A stretch of 64,000 nucleotides of DNA. It comes from Kriegella sp963975415. GTDB lineage: Bacteria > Bacteroidota > Bacteroidia > Flavobacteriales > Flavobacteriaceae. The stretch's first letter is position 1. Every line of letters starts with the position of its first letter. Positions 39,210 through 48,142 of this stretch are shown here, in pieces. The notes below the pieces were generated by a model. It saw nothing but the letters and a program-made list of their open reading frames with translations. It made no database searches and was not told the origin of the DNA. The position numbers and the translations under genes are program-made. The stretch is from contig NZ_CAXBGN010000002.1 in assembly GCF_963975415.1 (NCBI RefSeq), positions 62,001-126,000 on the forward strand, written 5' to 3'.

Positions 39210-40478
39210 ATGAGAAAATCGGTCAGGCTACGTTTATCCATTTTAATGCTAATGGAATACTTTATCTGGGGGGCTTGGTACGTAACTATGGGCACATACC
39301 TCCTAACCTATCTGAAAGCCGATGCCTTACAGGTGGGTGCAGCTTATGCCAACCTTTCCATTGCCGCCATTATTTCGCCGTTTTTCGTAGGTCTTATTGC
39401 CGATCGTTTTTTTTCTGCCCAAAAGGTTTTGGCCGTCTTACACCTCATAGGGGCCGCAACGCTATATTATGTTAGTACGGTCAAAAATTTCGGAGACTTC
39501 TGGTGGCTGATCCTTTTATATACTTTACTCTATATGCCCACCATGTCATTGACAAATGCGATATCTTTTTCACAGATGGAAGATCCCGGTAAAGAATTCC
39601 CGCGCATACGGGTATTTGGAACATTGGGATGGATAGCTGCCGGACTCTTGATCGGTTTTATGGAACTCGAGGCTTCCTATATGACATTTCGTATTGCAGC
39701 CGGATGTTCTCTTGTCTTAGGGGTTCTAAGCTTCTTTTTGCCGAATACGCCCCCAACAAAAAAAACGGCCAGTGTTGCTTCTATTTTGGGTTTGGATGCC
39801 CTCGTACTGTTTAAGAATAGCTCTTTTGTCGTTTTCTTTGTCAGTTCGGTTATTATCTGTATTCCCTTAGCCTTCTACTACAGCTTCGCCAACCCTTTTC
39901 TTAACGACATAGGGATGGAGAACGCAGCTGGTAAAATGACTTTAGGACAAGTATCGGAATTTCTATTTTTACTTCTTATGCCATTGGCCCTTAGCCGATT
40001 TGGAATCAAAAAAGTAATGCTGATAGGCATGTTCGCTTGGGCCGCACGCTACTTATTTTTTTCCTTTGGAAATGTCGAATCCGCAATTTGGATGATTTAT
40101 TTAGGAATCATACTTCATGGCATTTGTTATGATTTCTTTTTTGTCTCGGGCCAGATCTACATAGATAAGAAAGCCAAAGGTGCCTTTCGAAATTCCGCTC
40201 AAGGTCTGATAACATTTGCTACTTATGGTGTCGGTATGCTGGTAGGTTCGTTCGTTTCCGGTTCGGTAACCGAAAACTTTCAACAAACGATCAACGGTTC
40301 ACTGAACTATATGTGGCAATCTATTTGGATGGTGCCAGGAACAATTGCTTTAGCAGTAGGGATACTTTTTATGTTCTTTTTTAAGGAAAAGTCGGCATCA
40401 ATGTTAAGTAAAGACAAAAAAGACGAACAACCACAACACGATAAACCGGCCATAACCATAAAACATATCAAAAATTGA
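39210..40478 (+). CDS. MFS transporter of the nucleoside:H+ symporter type
   Basis: A 422-aa inner-membrane transporter with 12 hydrophobic segments. The opening SILMLMEYFIWGAWYVTMGTYL resembles the Nuc_H_symport branch (NupG/YegT-like). In sugar loci of Bacteroidota these carriers usually import sugars or modified sugars rather than nucleosides. It lies 57 bp after the second DUF1080 gene and is predicted to take up the product released in the periplasm. Confidence 0.9.
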   Translation: MRKSVRLRLSILMLMEYFIWGAWYVTMGTYLLTYLKADALQVGAAYANLSIAAIISPFFVGLIADRFFSAQKVLAVLHLIGAATLYYVSTVKNFGDFWWLILLYTLLYMPTMSLTNAISFSQMEDPGKEFPRIRVFGTLGWIAAGLLIGFMELEASYMTFRIAAGCSLVLGVLSFFLPNTPPTKKTASVASILGLDALVLFKNSSFVVFFVSSVIICIPLAFYYSFANPFLNDIGMENAAGKMTLGQVSEFLFLLLMPLALSRFGIKKVMLIGMFAWAARYLFFSFGNVESAIWMIYLGIILHGICYDFFFVSGQIYIDKKAKGAFRNSAQGLITFATYGVGMLVGSFVSGSVTENFQQTINGSLNYMWQSIWMVPGTIALAVGILFMFFFKEKSASMLSKDKKDEQPQHDKPAITIKHIKN

Positions 40479-40644
40479 CGAACATTACAAAAAACCTTTT
40501 GGGCCTTAGCAGATGGCCATTATAACTCGGAAGCATCCTATGCAGAGGCATAGCATTTCTTTGAAAAAAATCCATTAAAAAATAAAATACAAACCATCTG
40601 CACGAATCTAGAAGGATATAGAAACAACCTAGATATTCTAAATT

Positions 40645-41739
40645 TTGAAGACTATGAAAATACTATGCAGCTTACTTATTCCAGTACTCGTTATTTCTTG
40701 TGGAGAAGGCGGGGAATATTATACCTATGAGGACTTTTCGAAAGTTGAAAAGATAGATGTGCACACCCACGTATGGACAGACCGCACCGATTTTGTAGAT
40801 CTAGCGAAAGAAGATAATTTCAGATTGCTGAATATTGTCGTCGATCTTTCCAAAGGCGATGAATTCGTCAAAGAACAATATGACCACTGCATGGACCAAA
40901 AAAATAAAAACCCTGAAAATATCGAAGTAGCCACCGCTTTTTCGATGGATGATTGGGACAATCCTGACTTTACCAAAAATACAATCACCTGGTTGGAGCA
41001 ATGTTTTTCAGAAGGAGCGATTGCCATTAAGGTTTGGAAGAATATCGGCATGGAATTCCGAGATAAGAACAACGAACTGATCATGATCGATAATCCGAAG
41101 TTCGATACTATTTTCAATTATTTGACCAAAAGGGAAATACCCCTATTAGGACACCTAGGGGAACCTAAGAACTGTTGGCTCCCATTAGATGAGATGACCG
41201 TAAACAATGACAAGGAATACTTTGAAGAACACCCGCAGTACCATATGTACAAACACCCCGAACTACCCTCATATGAAGACCAGATTGCCGCCCGCGACCG
41301 CATGCTTGAAAAACACCCCGACCTTATATTTATGGGTGCTCACATGGGAAGTTTAGAATGGGACACCGACAAATTGGCAAAACGTTTGGACAAATTTCCG
41401 AACATGTGCGTGGATCTCGCGGCTAGAATGGGGCAGGTTTTTTACCAGACAATCGAAGAACGTGAAAAAGTGCGTAATTTTTTTATAACTTATCAAGACC
41501 GCATTCTATATGCAACCGATAAAGCTGATGATGGCGAAGACGAAGTTGCTGAAATGCAAAAGGACACCCATGAAAGATGGCTTCAAGATTGGCGTTTTTT
41601 TGTAACGGATGATAAGATGACAAGCGAGCGCGTAAATGGAGAATTCAACGGATTGAAGCTTCCGAAGGAAGCGGTGGATAAAATCTTCTCAAAAAATGCT
41701 AAAAATTGGTTAGGGATGTTTAGTGATGAAGATATATGA
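40645..41739 (+). CDS. Amidohydrolase (TIM-barrel metal-dependent hydrolase) lipoprotein
   Basis: A 364-aa protein with a lipoprotein signal (LVISCGEG), so membrane-anchored. Amidohydrolase_2-type metal positions are visible: HTH in KIDVHTHVW near residue 40, His in LLGHLGEP near 170, His in MGAHMGS near 232 and Asp in YATDKAD near 292. Relatives are hydrolases, lactonases or decarboxylases. It is 166 bp after the transporter and may share its operon or have its own promoter. The substrate is unknown. Confidence 0.87.
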   Translation: MKTMKILCSLLIPVLVISCGEGGEYYTYEDFSKVEKIDVHTHVWTDRTDFVDLAKEDNFRLLNIVVDLSKGDEFVKEQYDHCMDQKNKNPENIEVATAFSMDDWDNPDFTKNTITWLEQCFSEGAIAIKVWKNIGMEFRDKNNELIMIDNPKFDTIFNYLTKREIPLLGHLGEPKNCWLPLDEMTVNNDKEYFEEHPQYHMYKHPELPSYEDQIAARDRMLEKHPDLIFMGAHMGSLEWDTDKLAKRLDKFPNMCVDLAARMGQVFYQTIEEREKVRNFFITYQDRILYATDKADDGEDEVAEMQKDTHERWLQDWRFFVTDDKMTSERVNGEFNGLKLPKEAVDKIFSKNAKNWLGMFSDEDI

Positions 41740-41844
41740 TCAAGCTCCTATTTCGTCAACATGAAAGAGAAAATGAATCTCAAAAAACCAATACATGACT
41801 GTGCACACGGGCTTCAATTCTCGAAATCAAAACTTAGGCCGAAC

Positions 41845-42426
41845 CTAATTAGAAGTTTTGCCGGTCATTTCTTTCAGCGCATTCAAGATTTGCTTAGGAG
41901 ACATCCTTTCTGTGTAATTTGCCTCGACATGACAGGCTTCAATAATTCCAGCTTTATTAATTATAAAGGTAGCAGGAACGGGTAGATTTTTTGAACCGTC
42001 ACCATTTAACAGGCTTAAATCACGGCGTTGGTGATAATCTTCTCCCGGGTCGAACTGTAAATTGTAAGCATTGATCACCTCTTGGTTTGAGTCGCTAAGC
42101 ACCTCAAAGCCCAAATTATTTTTCTGAACAGTGGTCAGTGCATTCTCCGGCTTTTGCGGACTGATTGCGATAAGTCTAGCACCGAAAGCAGTTATTTTGG
42201 GCAGGTGCTTTTGCACAGCCATAAGGTCTAGATTGCAAATAGGACACCATTCACCACGGTAGAATTTTAGAATAACAATATCGTTCTTCAACACATCATA
42301 AAGTGATATTGGCTTACCAAAAGCATTTGGCAGGATAAAATTAGGCGCCCTATCCCCTACCGCAAGCCCTTTTACTTGAGATGCATTGGCAATTACCAAT
42401 TTCTGAAATTCTTGTAGACCACCCAT
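41845..42426 (-). CDS. Peroxiredoxin-like AhpC/TSA-family protein
   Basis: A 193-aa thioredoxin-fold protein without a clear signal peptide. The redox motif is in FYRGEWCPICNLDL near residue 62 (CxxC), preceded by APNFILPNAFGKPISLYDVL. It probably reduces peroxides or disulfides in the cytoplasm. It is a single gene on the minus strand, converging on the amidohydrolase gene. Confidence 0.9.
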   Translation of the reverse strand: MGGLQEFQKLVIANASQVKGLAVGDRAPNFILPNAFGKPISLYDVLKNDIVILKFYRGEWCPICNLDLMAVQKHLPKITAFGARLIAISPQKPENALTTVQKNNLGFEVLSDSNQEVINAYNLQFDPGEDYHQRRDLSLLNGDGSKNLPVPATFIINKAGIIEACHVEANYTERMSPKQILNALKEMTGKTSN

Positions 42427-42730
42427 TCAATATGTTTTAAAAAATTATTTTATCAATTGCTATTTAATGGTGAGAAAATCATCGTTCCCGAGGACGGCAA
42501 AAAAACAGTGGCATTTCAGGACTTTGAACTAAAACTTGAACATCATTTATTAATCCGTTAAGATTTTAAAGATGAAATGCCTTCCGAAAACACCCCTAAA
42601 TAAAAACCAGATCAAAAAAAAGTGGTAGCCAATACCATGGTCATCCGCCAAGAATATGACGATATTTTACGCTTCAGGCCCATTAAAAACCGGTTCAAAA
42701 ATTTCCAAATACAGGGAACAAAAAATGTAC
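42427..42730. other. 304-bp intergenic region
   Basis: Lies between the peroxiredoxin-like gene start and the end of the His-rich propeller gene. Nothing with gene or RNA character was recognised; it probably holds the peroxiredoxin promoter. Confidence 0.4.
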
Positions 42731-43870
42731 CTATTTCTCTAGCTTTAAGACGGCAAATTTGCCTTTATTCCATCCATGAACGAGCAAGTATAACTGCTTT
42801 GATCCATTTTGGCCTTCTACAAAATGGGGCCATACCTGATGGATATTGGTTAAGACCGGAATATCAAGATCTCCGGGAATTACAGTCGATACTAGCTTTT
42901 CGCCAGTATGAACGTAGATAGGGGCCGATTTCTGTTCACCGATTGCACTCAATGCATTCAAGAAGAAATGCTCCGTTTTATAGGAGACGTTACAAACCAG
43001 GCTTCCTTCGGGAATATCATTAAAGGTTTCCACGAACTTGCCTTTTTTCGTGAATTTCACAACCTGACCTGCTGCACGATTGGCCACGAGTATGTGATTA
43101 TCATGGGCATATACCCCATGCGCTGTCTGAAATTGACCGGGATTATCTCCCTTTCCTCCCCACGCAAGCTTCCCCCAACTCCAAACACCATTTTTTTCTT
43201 TTATCGTCATCACGAAATCGCCTGCGGAGTAACCATGGGCGACATATAGTGTACCTTTCAGATAGGTTACATCCGTTACGCCAAAATTGCTATCCTCAGA
43301 TGAAAAGAATTCATTGGCAGGGGCAAATTTGAACTCGTTTCCGGTAGGCTTCAAGATTTCGCTTACAATTGTTCCATCTAAGGTCAATACGAGCACCCTT
43401 TTCCCCTCTTGTGCTACGGCAAGGTGTTTTACGCCCTTATGAACAAAGAAAACAATTCCGTGAATATTATCCTTTAAGCGCTCATCAGTACCAATGATGT
43501 TCCATTTTTTAAGATCAGGACTGATCGAGCAAAGCCCATACCCGGGAATTCCGGTGTAAACGATTCCTGTTTCTGGGTCTTCGTTAAAACCACCATGCAT
43601 TTTTGGTTCAAATTCATGGGCATCTTTGGGGAAGGCATCAGTTAATTCTTGGTCAAAGGAAAAAATAAACTCTCCTTGGCCAGTTACCAGTTTTGCCAGA
43701 CCACCCACGTGATCAGATGGCATTGGGCCATGCTCGTGATTATGAACTATGCCGGCATGCTCATGCGAATGATGTGTATGGTCATCATGCGCCTCTTGGG
43801 CCATTGCGTTATATGAAAACCCCAGAAAAGTTATAATTGACAATACGGCAAGCGGTGTTTTTTTTATCAT
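42731..43870 (-). CDS. Secreted beta-propeller protein with His-rich N-terminus
   Basis: A 379-aa exported protein with a signal ending at NAMAQ (about residue 24). The mature N-terminus is strikingly His/Asp/Glu-rich between residues 27 and 53, as in metal-binding tails. The rest has repeated YWTD/NHL-like strands (HGIVFFVHKGVKHLAVAQEG; TAHGVYAHDNHILVANRAAGQVVKFTKKGKFVETF), suggesting a six-bladed propeller. The function is unknown; zinc or copper handling through the His tail is possible. It is a single-gene unit upstream of the peroxiredoxin-like gene on the same strand. Confidence 0.75.
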   Translation of the reverse strand: MIKKTPLAVLSIITFLGFSYNAMAQEAHDDHTHHSHEHAGIVHNHEHGPMPSDHVGGLAKLVTGQGEFIFSFDQELTDAFPKDAHEFEPKMHGGFNEDPETGIVYTGIPGYGLCSISPDLKKWNIIGTDERLKDNIHGIVFFVHKGVKHLAVAQEGKRVLVLTLDGTIVSEILKPTGNEFKFAPANEFFSSEDSNFGVTDVTYLKGTLYVAHGYSAGDFVMTIKEKNGVWSWGKLAWGGKGDNPGQFQTAHGVYAHDNHILVANRAAGQVVKFTKKGKFVETFNDIPEGSLVCNVSYKTEHFFLNALSAIGEQKSAPIYVHTGEKLVSTVIPGDLDIPVLTNIHQVWPHFVEGQNGSKQLYLLVHGWNKGKFAVLKLEK

Positions 43871-44415
43871 GGTCGATCCTATATTTTTTTTGAAAAGTAA
43901 TCATTTCTAGCTTAATGTTCAAACAGCTCCGACTTTCCTGTTTTTTTCCGTACTATCAGGTACATAGAACATGCCGATAATTGCAAGTTATTGTTTCACG
44001 GGAACCCAACATAAATAACAAAGACAAACCGCAGGGGCGTTTCGCATTACCCCTTCAGAATGAACTTACTACGTATTTTCATTGGATTAAAAAATTAGAC
44101 TCCGTTTTTAAAGCACTTTAACAACATAGCTTTCCCAAACTACCGAAACATCAAGACCTAAAAAACATCTTTTTTATGCTTCAACACCTCGAATATATCG
44201 TCACTTTAACACGACCCGATTTTCTAAGTGATACGAAAAGGCCTTCCCATGGACTGTTTCCTATTGAAGAAAACCTTATTTACTAAACCCCAAACTTTTG
44301 TTTAATGTTACCGTATACCTCGAACATTGAAGAAACTGGCTTCCTAAACTGTTCTTTTGAATAAAATATAGCTGAATAAATAAATCCTGATAGAAAATGA
44401 AGTTACAACGAACGT
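43871..44415. other. 545-bp intergenic region
   Basis: AT-rich spacer between the AraC gene end and the start of the His-rich propeller gene. No convincing coding frame, RNA or repeat was seen. Confidence 0.45.
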
Positions 44416-45267
44416 TTACTTTATGGGGCTCGTCTGGAACATTTTTCGATACGCCCTAGGTGTCATACCTGCAAATTTCCGAAAACTGGCATTAAATCGG
44501 CTAATGGAGTTGAAACCGGCTTCGTACGCAATAGAGGTAATCGGGTCTATTGTTATGGAAAGTTTTCTTTGCGCATACAATACCCGCTGCTGAATTAGGT
44601 ATCTCGATAAAGATTCGTCAAAGGTTTGTTTAAAAATGGAATTGGCATAATCAGGGTGTATCCCTACAGCAAATGCTACATCGGTCACCTTAATTGGATT
44701 TGTAAAATTTTGTGCAATGAAAATAGCCATTTTCTCGACGAGGTTCATGGTTGACATTTCCATTTTGAGCTTTGACGCATTGATCCTTGGCTGTTGCTGC
44801 ATCAGGCGTTTTAAATAAGCTTGTATTTCAAGGGTACAGACCTCATTTAGATAGTCTTTTTTGCTATCCAAATCTAACGCCCATTGTTGAAACATGTCTT
44901 TTGTTTTCTGAGTATTTTGAACAGTTTCAAAAAGTTGTACCTGACCTTTGAAAAGTATATCCAAAAATGGTTTGGGCATATTCCATTGCGATATCAATGT
45001 AAATGGTATGGTAATTACAAAATAAGGTGAATCGCCATTATACTCAACAATTTGATGCGGAAGCAATGCCCAAAAAATTACTAACCCACCTTTGGCGACA
45101 TGTATCTTTCTATCATGGATAAGATAGGTAATGGATCCACCGGGCAAATAATTAATTTCTATCTCATTATGCCTGTCTGGTCTTCTCATAACATTGGGAC
45201 GCCATACTTCACACGTAAGACCGTACGGAGTTAAATCTTCTCTTTTTTCATCGAAATGTTTCAGCAT
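44416..45267 (-). CDS. AraC-family transcriptional regulator (divergent from pectate lyase)
   Basis: A 283-aa regulator with an N-terminal cupin sensing domain (RHNEIEINYLPGGSITYLIHDRKIHVAKGGLVIFW) and a C-terminal AraC double helix-turn-helix (IKVTDVAFAVGIHPDYANSIFKQTF; ITSIAYEAGFNSISRFNASFRKFAGMTPRAYR). An upstream TTG at 45294 extends the frame by 9 codons, but the ATG at 45267 is preferred. The 160-bp divergent gap to the PL10 gene makes pectin-degradation genes the likely targets. Confidence 0.9.
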   Translation of the reverse strand: MLKHFDEKREDLTPYGLTCEVWRPNVMRRPDRHNEIEINYLPGGSITYLIHDRKIHVAKGGLVIFWALLPHQIVEYNGDSPYFVITIPFTLISQWNMPKPFLDILFKGQVQLFETVQNTQKTKDMFQQWALDLDSKKDYLNEVCTLEIQAYLKRLMQQQPRINASKLKMEMSTMNLVEKMAIFIAQNFTNPIKVTDVAFAVGIHPDYANSIFKQTFDESLSRYLIQQRVLYAQRKLSITIDPITSIAYEAGFNSISRFNASFRKFAGMTPRAYRKMFQTSPIK

Positions 45268-45427
45268 ATAGGAAAATGATAGGCATTTATCCAAATATAG
45301 GAAGTATAGATGTTTTTACGAGCATATCTTTACTTTTTGAAGTATTGTCATTATATCGTTGAATTACAGGTTGGCTATAGCAGTTGTATGGAGGTTTTTT
45401 GCCCGCGCAAAATTTAAAATTGAAATT

Positions 45428-46543
45428 ATGAAGCTTTTTACGCTTACTTTGACCTTAGTTACCACGACTTTTTTGACAACCTTGGGTTCCGCTCAAGATA
45501 AAGCAACCGATTACCTTGATAAAAGATGGTCGGAAGTTGCGAACAAAATGCCTTCGGATTGGTATGGTTCAAACGAAGCAAAATTGGTTGCCGAAAATGT
45601 ATTGCTCAGTCAAAAGGCTATCGGCGGCTGGGAGAAAAACAAAAACTTCCACCATCATTTTTCCGAATCGGAAAAAGCAGATTATCGAAACAACAAGAAT
45701 AAAATAGGTGCAACTTTCGATAATGGCGCTACCATTACCGAGCTGAAATTTCTTGCCAAGGTATATGCAAAAATCAAGGATGATCGCTACAGACAGGCTT
45801 TTAGAAAAGGTTTGGACTACATTTTTGTCACTCAATATGCAAACGGTGGGTGGCCACAGTTTTTTCCTGTACGGAAAGGAAGTGTAGCATATTCTGGCCA
45901 TATCACCTATAACGACTATGCCATGGTCAATATCATGAAATTTTTAAAAGAGATTGGTTCTGATACCGAAGAATATGCAGCACTTCAACTGGGGCCTAAT
46001 ATAATTACAAAGGCCAAAAGGGCATTTGACAAGGGTATTCAATGTTTTCTTGATACCCAAATCGTATACCAGGGTAAACCCGCTGTCTGGTGCGCCCAAC
46101 ATGATTCAATAACACTCGCTCCCGCAAAAGCCCGTAGTTATGAACTTCCTTCGTTCAGTGGGTCTGAATCTGTGGGCATCGTACAATTATTGATGGATAT
46201 AGATAATCCTTCCAAAGAAATTGTTGCATCTGTAAATGGCGCGGTGCAATGGTTTGAAAACAATCGCATAGAGGGTATAAAAATAGAAACGGAAACGAAA
46301 AAAGATGGACGAAAGAACAGAATTGTAGTTGAAGATAAAAATGCACCAACATTATGGGGGCGTTTTTATGATTTGGAAACAAGTACAATATACTTTTGCA
46401 GTCGTGATGGTATTAAAAGAAAATCCCTAGCAGAAATAAGCGATGATCGTCGAAACGGATACAGTTGGTACACAAATGCCCCTGAAAAGGTGTTAAAAAG
46501 ATATCCGAAATGGCTGGCCAAGAATCAAAAATCGATGAACTGA
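45428..46543 (+). CDS. pelA: Pectate lyase, polysaccharide lyase family 10
   Basis: A 371-aa secreted lyase that would cleave polygalacturonate by beta-elimination. The ATG at 45428 gives a good signal peptide (MKLFTLTLTLVTTTFLTTLG...AQ); the frame opens earlier only through a TTG. PL10 hallmarks are IGGWEKNKNFH, GATFDNGATITEL, GGWPQFFP, the HITYNDYAMVN stretch, WCAQHDSITLAPAKARSYELPS with the catalytic Asp, and the C-terminal NGYSWYTNAPEKVL. It is followed by two DUF1593 genes on the same strand, perhaps a small pectin-targeted cluster. Confidence 0.92.
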   Translation: MKLFTLTLTLVTTTFLTTLGSAQDKATDYLDKRWSEVANKMPSDWYGSNEAKLVAENVLLSQKAIGGWEKNKNFHHHFSESEKADYRNNKNKIGATFDNGATITELKFLAKVYAKIKDDRYRQAFRKGLDYIFVTQYANGGWPQFFPVRKGSVAYSGHITYNDYAMVNIMKFLKEIGSDTEEYAALQLGPNIITKAKRAFDKGIQCFLDTQIVYQGKPAVWCAQHDSITLAPAKARSYELPSFSGSESVGIVQLLMDIDNPSKEIVASVNGAVQWFENNRIEGIKIETETKKDGRKNRIVVEDKNAPTLWGRFYDLETSTIYFCSRDGIKRKSLAEISDDRRNGYSWYTNAPEKVLKRYPKWLAKNQKSMN

Positions 46544-46657
46544 CCGCTAGATTCTACATTAGACAACTTTATGATTGCAAAACAAAATCTTATCCCAGTA
46601 AAAACCATGGTTCATCTGGGCATCTATACTAATTAGAACAAAATCAAAATATTTTAT

Positions 46658-48082
46658 ATGAGGATAGCCCTTTGGTTCATTTCATTTTGCCTGATATGTC
46701 AAATCTCGACCTTCGCTCAAGTAAATAATAAAAATAGAGTAGTCATTTTAACCGATATTGAAGCCGACCCTGATGATACACAATCATTGGTTAGGCTGCT
46801 CTTATATTCAAATCAAATTGACATTAAAGGTATCGTTGCCACCACCTCTTGCTGGCAACAGCACAAAATTGCGCCCGAATCTATAGAACGGGTTTTACGG
46901 GCATATGGTGAAGTGCAGCCCAACCTTTTAAAACATGAAACCGGATTTCCAAAACCGGAAGCATTGATAACCCTCATTAAAACCGGACTTCCCGTTTATG
47001 GAATGCTCGGTGTAGGCAATGGAAAAGATTCGGAGGGTTCGGACTGGATTATAAAAGTTCTCGAGGAAAAAGACGAGCGACCCTTGTGGATATCGGTTTG
47101 GGGAGGTGCAAATACGTTGGCCCAATCACTGCATAAAATTAAAAAAACAAGAAGTGCAAAAGAGGCTAAACGACTCATCTCGAAGCTGCGAGTTTATACC
47201 ATTTCGGATCAAGATGATAGCGGTATTTGGATACGGAATAACTTTCCAGACTTATTTTATATTGTTACCCCCGGAGACTACTATGCCAATGCTACATGGG
47301 CAGGGATCAATAGTTTTATAAAAGGAATAGATAATACATCGATCAGTAATGGTTGGATAGCCCAACACATTCAACAAAACCACGGCCCTCTGGGCGCCGA
47401 ATATCCTGATGTCGCCTATGGAGTAGAAGGCGACACCCCCGCTTTCTTGTCATTGATACCTAATGGACTTAATGAGCCTGAACACCCGGAATGGGGCAGC
47501 TGGGGCGGTCGATATGCTCTTTACAAGCCCGATTTCTCAAAAACAAAAAAAGGAAGCTCTATTGTAACAATAGCCCCTGAAACAAGGGCCATATGGACCA
47601 ATGTCACTGATAATTACACCCCATACATACCCAAGGAATATGGTCGTACAATAAGAAGGGATACTGTTTCATTTAAAGGCAACAAGGTCACTTTATGGCG
47701 CTGGAGGGATGATTTTCAAAATGATTTTGCCGCCCGAATGGATTGGAGCGTCATGCCGTATGAAAAAGCTAACCATCCACCTGTTCCCGTTTTGGCACAT
47801 TCTGAACAGCTAATGGTGAAGTCGGGCGAGAGATTCAGTTTAGACGCATCTAAGTCTACAGACCCTGACGGTGACAGTCTCAGTTACTTGTGGTTTCATT
47901 ATCCTGAGGAAAGTTCGTATAAAATGGATATAGATCCCGGTGCGGCAAATTTACATATTGTAAATCTTAAGGCCCCAGAAGTTCAAAAAAAGGAAACAAT
48001 CCATTTCATATTGAAACTTTCGGACAAAGGCATACCCTCGTTATCGAGATATAAACGCGTAATCGTAACCGTAGTCCCTTGA
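46658..48082 (+). CDS. DUF1593 / Sde182-like nucleoside hydrolase-fold protein, copy 1
   Basis: A 474-aa exported protein (signal ending near TFAQ). The N-terminal nucleoside-hydrolase-like domain shows VVILTDIEADPDDTQSLVR near residue 29, the Asp cluster used for Ca binding in true nucleoside hydrolases. The C-terminal ~100 residues form an Ig/PKD-like beta domain (DASKSTDPDGDSLSYLWFHYP). Named relatives include the cellulose-binding protein Sde182 of Saccharophagus, so polysaccharide binding or hydrolysis is plausible. It lies between the pectate lyase and a paralogue. Confidence 0.88.
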   Translation: MRIALWFISFCLICQISTFAQVNNKNRVVILTDIEADPDDTQSLVRLLLYSNQIDIKGIVATTSCWQQHKIAPESIERVLRAYGEVQPNLLKHETGFPKPEALITLIKTGLPVYGMLGVGNGKDSEGSDWIIKVLEEKDERPLWISVWGGANTLAQSLHKIKKTRSAKEAKRLISKLRVYTISDQDDSGIWIRNNFPDLFYIVTPGDYYANATWAGINSFIKGIDNTSISNGWIAQHIQQNHGPLGAEYPDVAYGVEGDTPAFLSLIPNGLNEPEHPEWGSWGGRYALYKPDFSKTKKGSSIVTIAPETRAIWTNVTDNYTPYIPKEYGRTIRRDTVSFKGNKVTLWRWRDDFQNDFAARMDWSVMPYEKANHPPVPVLAHSEQLMVKSGERFSLDASKSTDPDGDSLSYLWFHYPEESSYKMDIDPGAANLHIVNLKAPEVQKKETIHFILKLSDKGIPSLSRYKRVIVTVVP

Positions 48083-48142
48083 TACCCGATTGGGCCAGTT
48101 GTGAGACCTCTCTCCAACTTTTTGGGAAGAAAATAAACTACA

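Noticed and set aside
41761..41985. A 74-aa plus-strand frame after the amidohydrolase gene
   Set aside because: It overlaps the 3' end of the peroxiredoxin-like gene on the other strand and has no recognisable features.
42622..42921. A 99-aa plus-strand frame
   Set aside because: It mostly lies antisense to the His-rich propeller gene, which is clearly the real coding strand.
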